Shown here one piece after another: positions 61,436 through 64,000 of a stretch of 64,000 nt of DNA (its first letter is position 1; each line of letters opens with the position of its first letter). The stretch comes from Candidatus Yaniella excrementavium. Lineage in GTDB: Bacteria; Actinomycetota; Actinomycetes; Actinomycetales; Micrococcaceae. The notes beneath the pieces were generated by a model. The model made no database searches and was not told the DNA's origin. It saw only the letters and a list, made by a program, of their open reading frames with translations. The stretch spans positions 90,057-154,056 of the forward strand of contig DXCT01000005.1 in the NCBI GenBank assembly GCA_019115865.1, given 5' to 3'. Position numbers and translations under genes: made by a program.

Positions 61436-62691
61436 GCTGCTCCGGTGAGCGATCGTAGGGCAGCCTGGGAGAAAATTTGCACACCAACACCGATGGCACG
61501 TTCGTCCGGGTTGTAGTCGCCCTGGTGCAGATCATAGGTTGGCCCGCCGGGTGTCCGGGTGCCAAGGCGCAGCATAGAACCTGGAATTTTCTGAGTCATC
61601 CAAGCAAAATCTTCGCCGCCCATGGATTGCTCTGCCAGCTCGATGGTTCGTGAACCCAGTTCAAATCGGGTGGCGTCTTCGATCAGATCGGTTTCGGCTT
61701 CGTTATTCACCACAGGCGGCACACCGCGCACGTGTTGCAACTCCACTTTCACCCCGTAGGGTGCAGCCACCTGGCTAATAATTTCATCGAGCAGTTGTCC
61801 GGCCGTTTCCCACGCTTCAGCGTCTAACGTTCGAAACGTTCCCGACAATTGACCGGTGGAAGGAATAGCATTCGGCGCATGGCCTGCTTGAATATGACCC
61901 CACGTCAGTTGAGCTCCGGAGCGCACATCAATGCGGCGCGACAGGATAGCTGGTACCTGGGTGGCAATTTGCGACAGTGCGAAAACGATGTCCTGAGTCT
62001 GTTGCGGTCGGGATGTGTGGCCACCCTTACCGGTCAACGTGACACGCAGCGTATCGGTGGCAGAAGTAATAGCCCCGATACGGGTGGCAATTAGACCGAC
62101 ATCGAATCCTGGGTCCGCGTGCAGCGCGATGATACGCGGGACATCATCCAAGATCCCTTGCCGGATGACTTCCAGCGATCCACCCGGGATGGTTTCTTCC
62201 GCCGGTTGGAAAATGATGCGCACACGGCCAGTCAGTTCAAGGTCACCCAGCGAGACTGTGCTGTGACCGGTCAAGAGGCGCTGCAACGTGATAGCGGTTC
62301 CTAGGGCCACGGCGGTGTGGATATCATGACCGCAGGCGTGTGCAATCCCGTCATGGATCGACGCATACGACAACCCTGTGGACTCTTGAACGGGCAACGC
62401 ATCAATATCGGCGCGAATCCCCAGCACCACCGGTCCCGACCCGACATCCACCCACACACCTGTTGGATCCAGTCGGTTTGGCTTGAGGCCGTACCGCTGC
62501 AGCGTGGCAATAATTCGGTCAGTCGTGCGATGCTCCCGAAAGGACAGTTCGGGGTGCTGGTGCATGTCACGACGAAACTCGATCGCGCTATCCAAGATTT
62601 CTCGAACGGCACCGGCAATACGAGGCAGCCCGGGATCATCCCGGACAGGATACTGTTGGCAATGCGCGAGGTTTTGTGGTTTATCGGTCAC
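61432..62691 (-). CDS. M20 family amidohydrolase
   Basis: RRDMHQHPELSFREHRT, IAHACGHDIHTAVALG, FQPAEETIPGGSLEVI. Confidence 0.94.
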   Translation of the reverse strand: MTDKPQNLAHCQQYPVRDDPGLPRIAGAVREILDSAIEFRRDMHQHPELSFREHRTTDRIIATLQRYGLKPNRLDPTGVWVDVGSGPVVLGIRADIDALPVQESTGLSYASIHDGIAHACGHDIHTAVALGTAITLQRLLTGHSTVSLGDLELTGRVRIIFQPAEETIPGGSLEVIRQGILDDVPRIIALHADPGFDVGLIATRIGAITSATDTLRVTLTGKGGHTSRPQQTQDIVFALSQIATQVPAILSRRIDVRSGAQLTWGHIQAGHAPNAIPSTGQLSGTFRTLDAEAWETAGQLLDEIISQVAAPYGVKVELQHVRGVPPVVNNEAETDLIEDATRFELGSRTIELAEQSMGGEDFAWMTQKIPGSMLRLGTRTPGGPTYDLHQGDYNPDERAIGVGVQIFSQAALRSLTGAA

Positions 62692-63854
62692 AGCACATCA
62701 TCGTCCCCATGGGCTTTGATTGATTCCACGGCTGCTTTGACTGACTGAGCATGCTCGGTAGTTGTGACCAACAGGGCGTCACCGGTATCAACCACCACAA
62801 TATTTTCAACACCGATCAGTGCAATCACGCGTGAAGTATCCGTCACAACAACACCACTGGCGTCATCAGCGTAGACTCGCGGTGTTTCCCCAATCACAGT
62901 CACACCGGACTCGTCAGCAGCAGGGTTCAGCCTGGCAATGGCTGCAAAGTCGCCGACGTCGTCCCAGATAAAGTCACCTGGAATCACCGCCACATCACCG
63001 GCTTCGGCCGCAGGTTCTGCTACCGCATAATCAATCGAAGTTTTCGGCAACGTCGGCCATATCTCAGCCATGGCATCATGCATGTCCCCGGCCGCTCGAG
63101 CTTTGGCAATCGCGGTTACACCCTCAAAAAGCTCCGGTTCATTTGCTTCAAGGTGCTGCAGTAGTAACCGCACAGGGGCAACGAACATCCCGGCGTTCCA
63201 AAGATGTTGGCCAGAATCAACGTAGCGCTGCGCCACATCAGACTGAGGCTTCTCAACAAACTTATCGACTTCGAATGCCGAAGGCGCCCCTTCAACCGCG
63301 AGTGATTCACCCTTCTGGATGTACCCAAAGCCTGTGGATGGATAAGTCGGTTTAATCCCGATGGTTACAATCTTCTGAGTTGTTGCGGTGGCAATGGCTT
63401 CCGCCACGGCCGTCTGAAACACCTCATCTGGGCCAATCACCTGGTCCGCAGCAAACGATCCCATGATGGCATCGGGGTCTTGCTCGAATAGCACAGCGGC
63501 TGCCAACCCGATCGCAGCAGCGGAGTCTTTTGGCTCGGGTTCTAGGATGAAATGCTCTTCGGCAACCCCGGACAGCTGATCACACACGGCATCGCGGTGA
63601 GCTTGTCCAGTGACAACCAGAATGTTGCGACCCGCCAACGGATGCAGTCGATCATAAGTGGCTCGAATCAGCGTCTGGCCTGAGCCGGTAAGGTCATGGA
63701 GAAACTTTGGTGCCGCAGCACGTGATAATGGCCACAGTCGAGTTCCGACGCCTCCGGCCGGGATAACGGCCCAGAAACGGTCAAGCCCCGGAATATGAGA
63801 TGATGAAAACTGCTGTTGGTTCACCCAAACTACTGTATTGCAGAACTGTGACAA
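62688..63854 (-). CDS. manC: Mannose-1-phosphate guanylyltransferase
   Basis: VIPAGGVGTRLWPLSRAAAPKFLHDL, FVEKP, LWNAGMFV, FIWDDVGDFAAI. Confidence 0.94.
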   Translation of the reverse strand: MSQFCNTVVWVNQQQFSSSHIPGLDRFWAVIPAGGVGTRLWPLSRAAAPKFLHDLTGSGQTLIRATYDRLHPLAGRNILVVTGQAHRDAVCDQLSGVAEEHFILEPEPKDSAAAIGLAAAVLFEQDPDAIMGSFAADQVIGPDEVFQTAVAEAIATATTQKIVTIGIKPTYPSTGFGYIQKGESLAVEGAPSAFEVDKFVEKPQSDVAQRYVDSGQHLWNAGMFVAPVRLLLQHLEANEPELFEGVTAIAKARAAGDMHDAMAEIWPTLPKTSIDYAVAEPAAEAGDVAVIPGDFIWDDVGDFAAIARLNPAADESGVTVIGETPRVYADDASGVVVTDTSRVIALIGVENIVVVDTGDALLVTTTEHAQSVKAAVESIKAHGDDDVL

Positions 63855-64000
63855 CTAGGTCAGGTTACCCGCAGCACCGGCTAAAATGTCGTAATCAAGA
63901 ATTGTTGACCGGTTAGTATTAGCCTAGAGCTAAGGACGCATCTCGCACCGGCGCTGAACGTGTGACTGATCATCAGTCTAGGCGCCACTTGCGTACTTTT

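Noticed and set aside
63961-64000. GTG-initiated frame VTDHQSRRHLRTF at the window end
   Set aside because: Only 13 codons visible and no clear ribosome-binding site; cannot be called

Overview
This is an ordinary chromosomal window from an actinobacterium, probably Micrococcales (inferred from WhiB, mycothiol amidase Mca, RpfB and protein O-mannosyltransferase). It is densely packed with about 60 housekeeping and envelope genes and one tRNA. I saw no CRISPR array, prophage, IS element or rRNA. Recognisable blocks are: rsmA-ispE-like-ABC-F; rpfB-tatD; hemH; rsmI/pmt; ahcY; the whiB2/GT2/DUF5719/metallopeptidase-like/DUF3499 cluster; purK-purE-LCP-manA; glpX-DUF4245-carbonic anhydrase-fumC; uppS-mca-greA; ilvA; ndh; S8 protease-DUF501/Ppx-FtsB-eno; and a coupled manC-M20-cdd-deoA-DedA-add-mazG run. 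The most notable observation is that the protein at the normal ispE position (3241-4209) is intact but has lost the GHMP-kinase catalytic residues, so it looks like a pseudokinase. Others are a tRNA with a UAA anticodon but a short (class I) variable loop, a promoter-terminator arrangement in the greA leader, a possible ATC start codon for a DUF4245 gene, and a DUF501-Ppx/GppA fusion.
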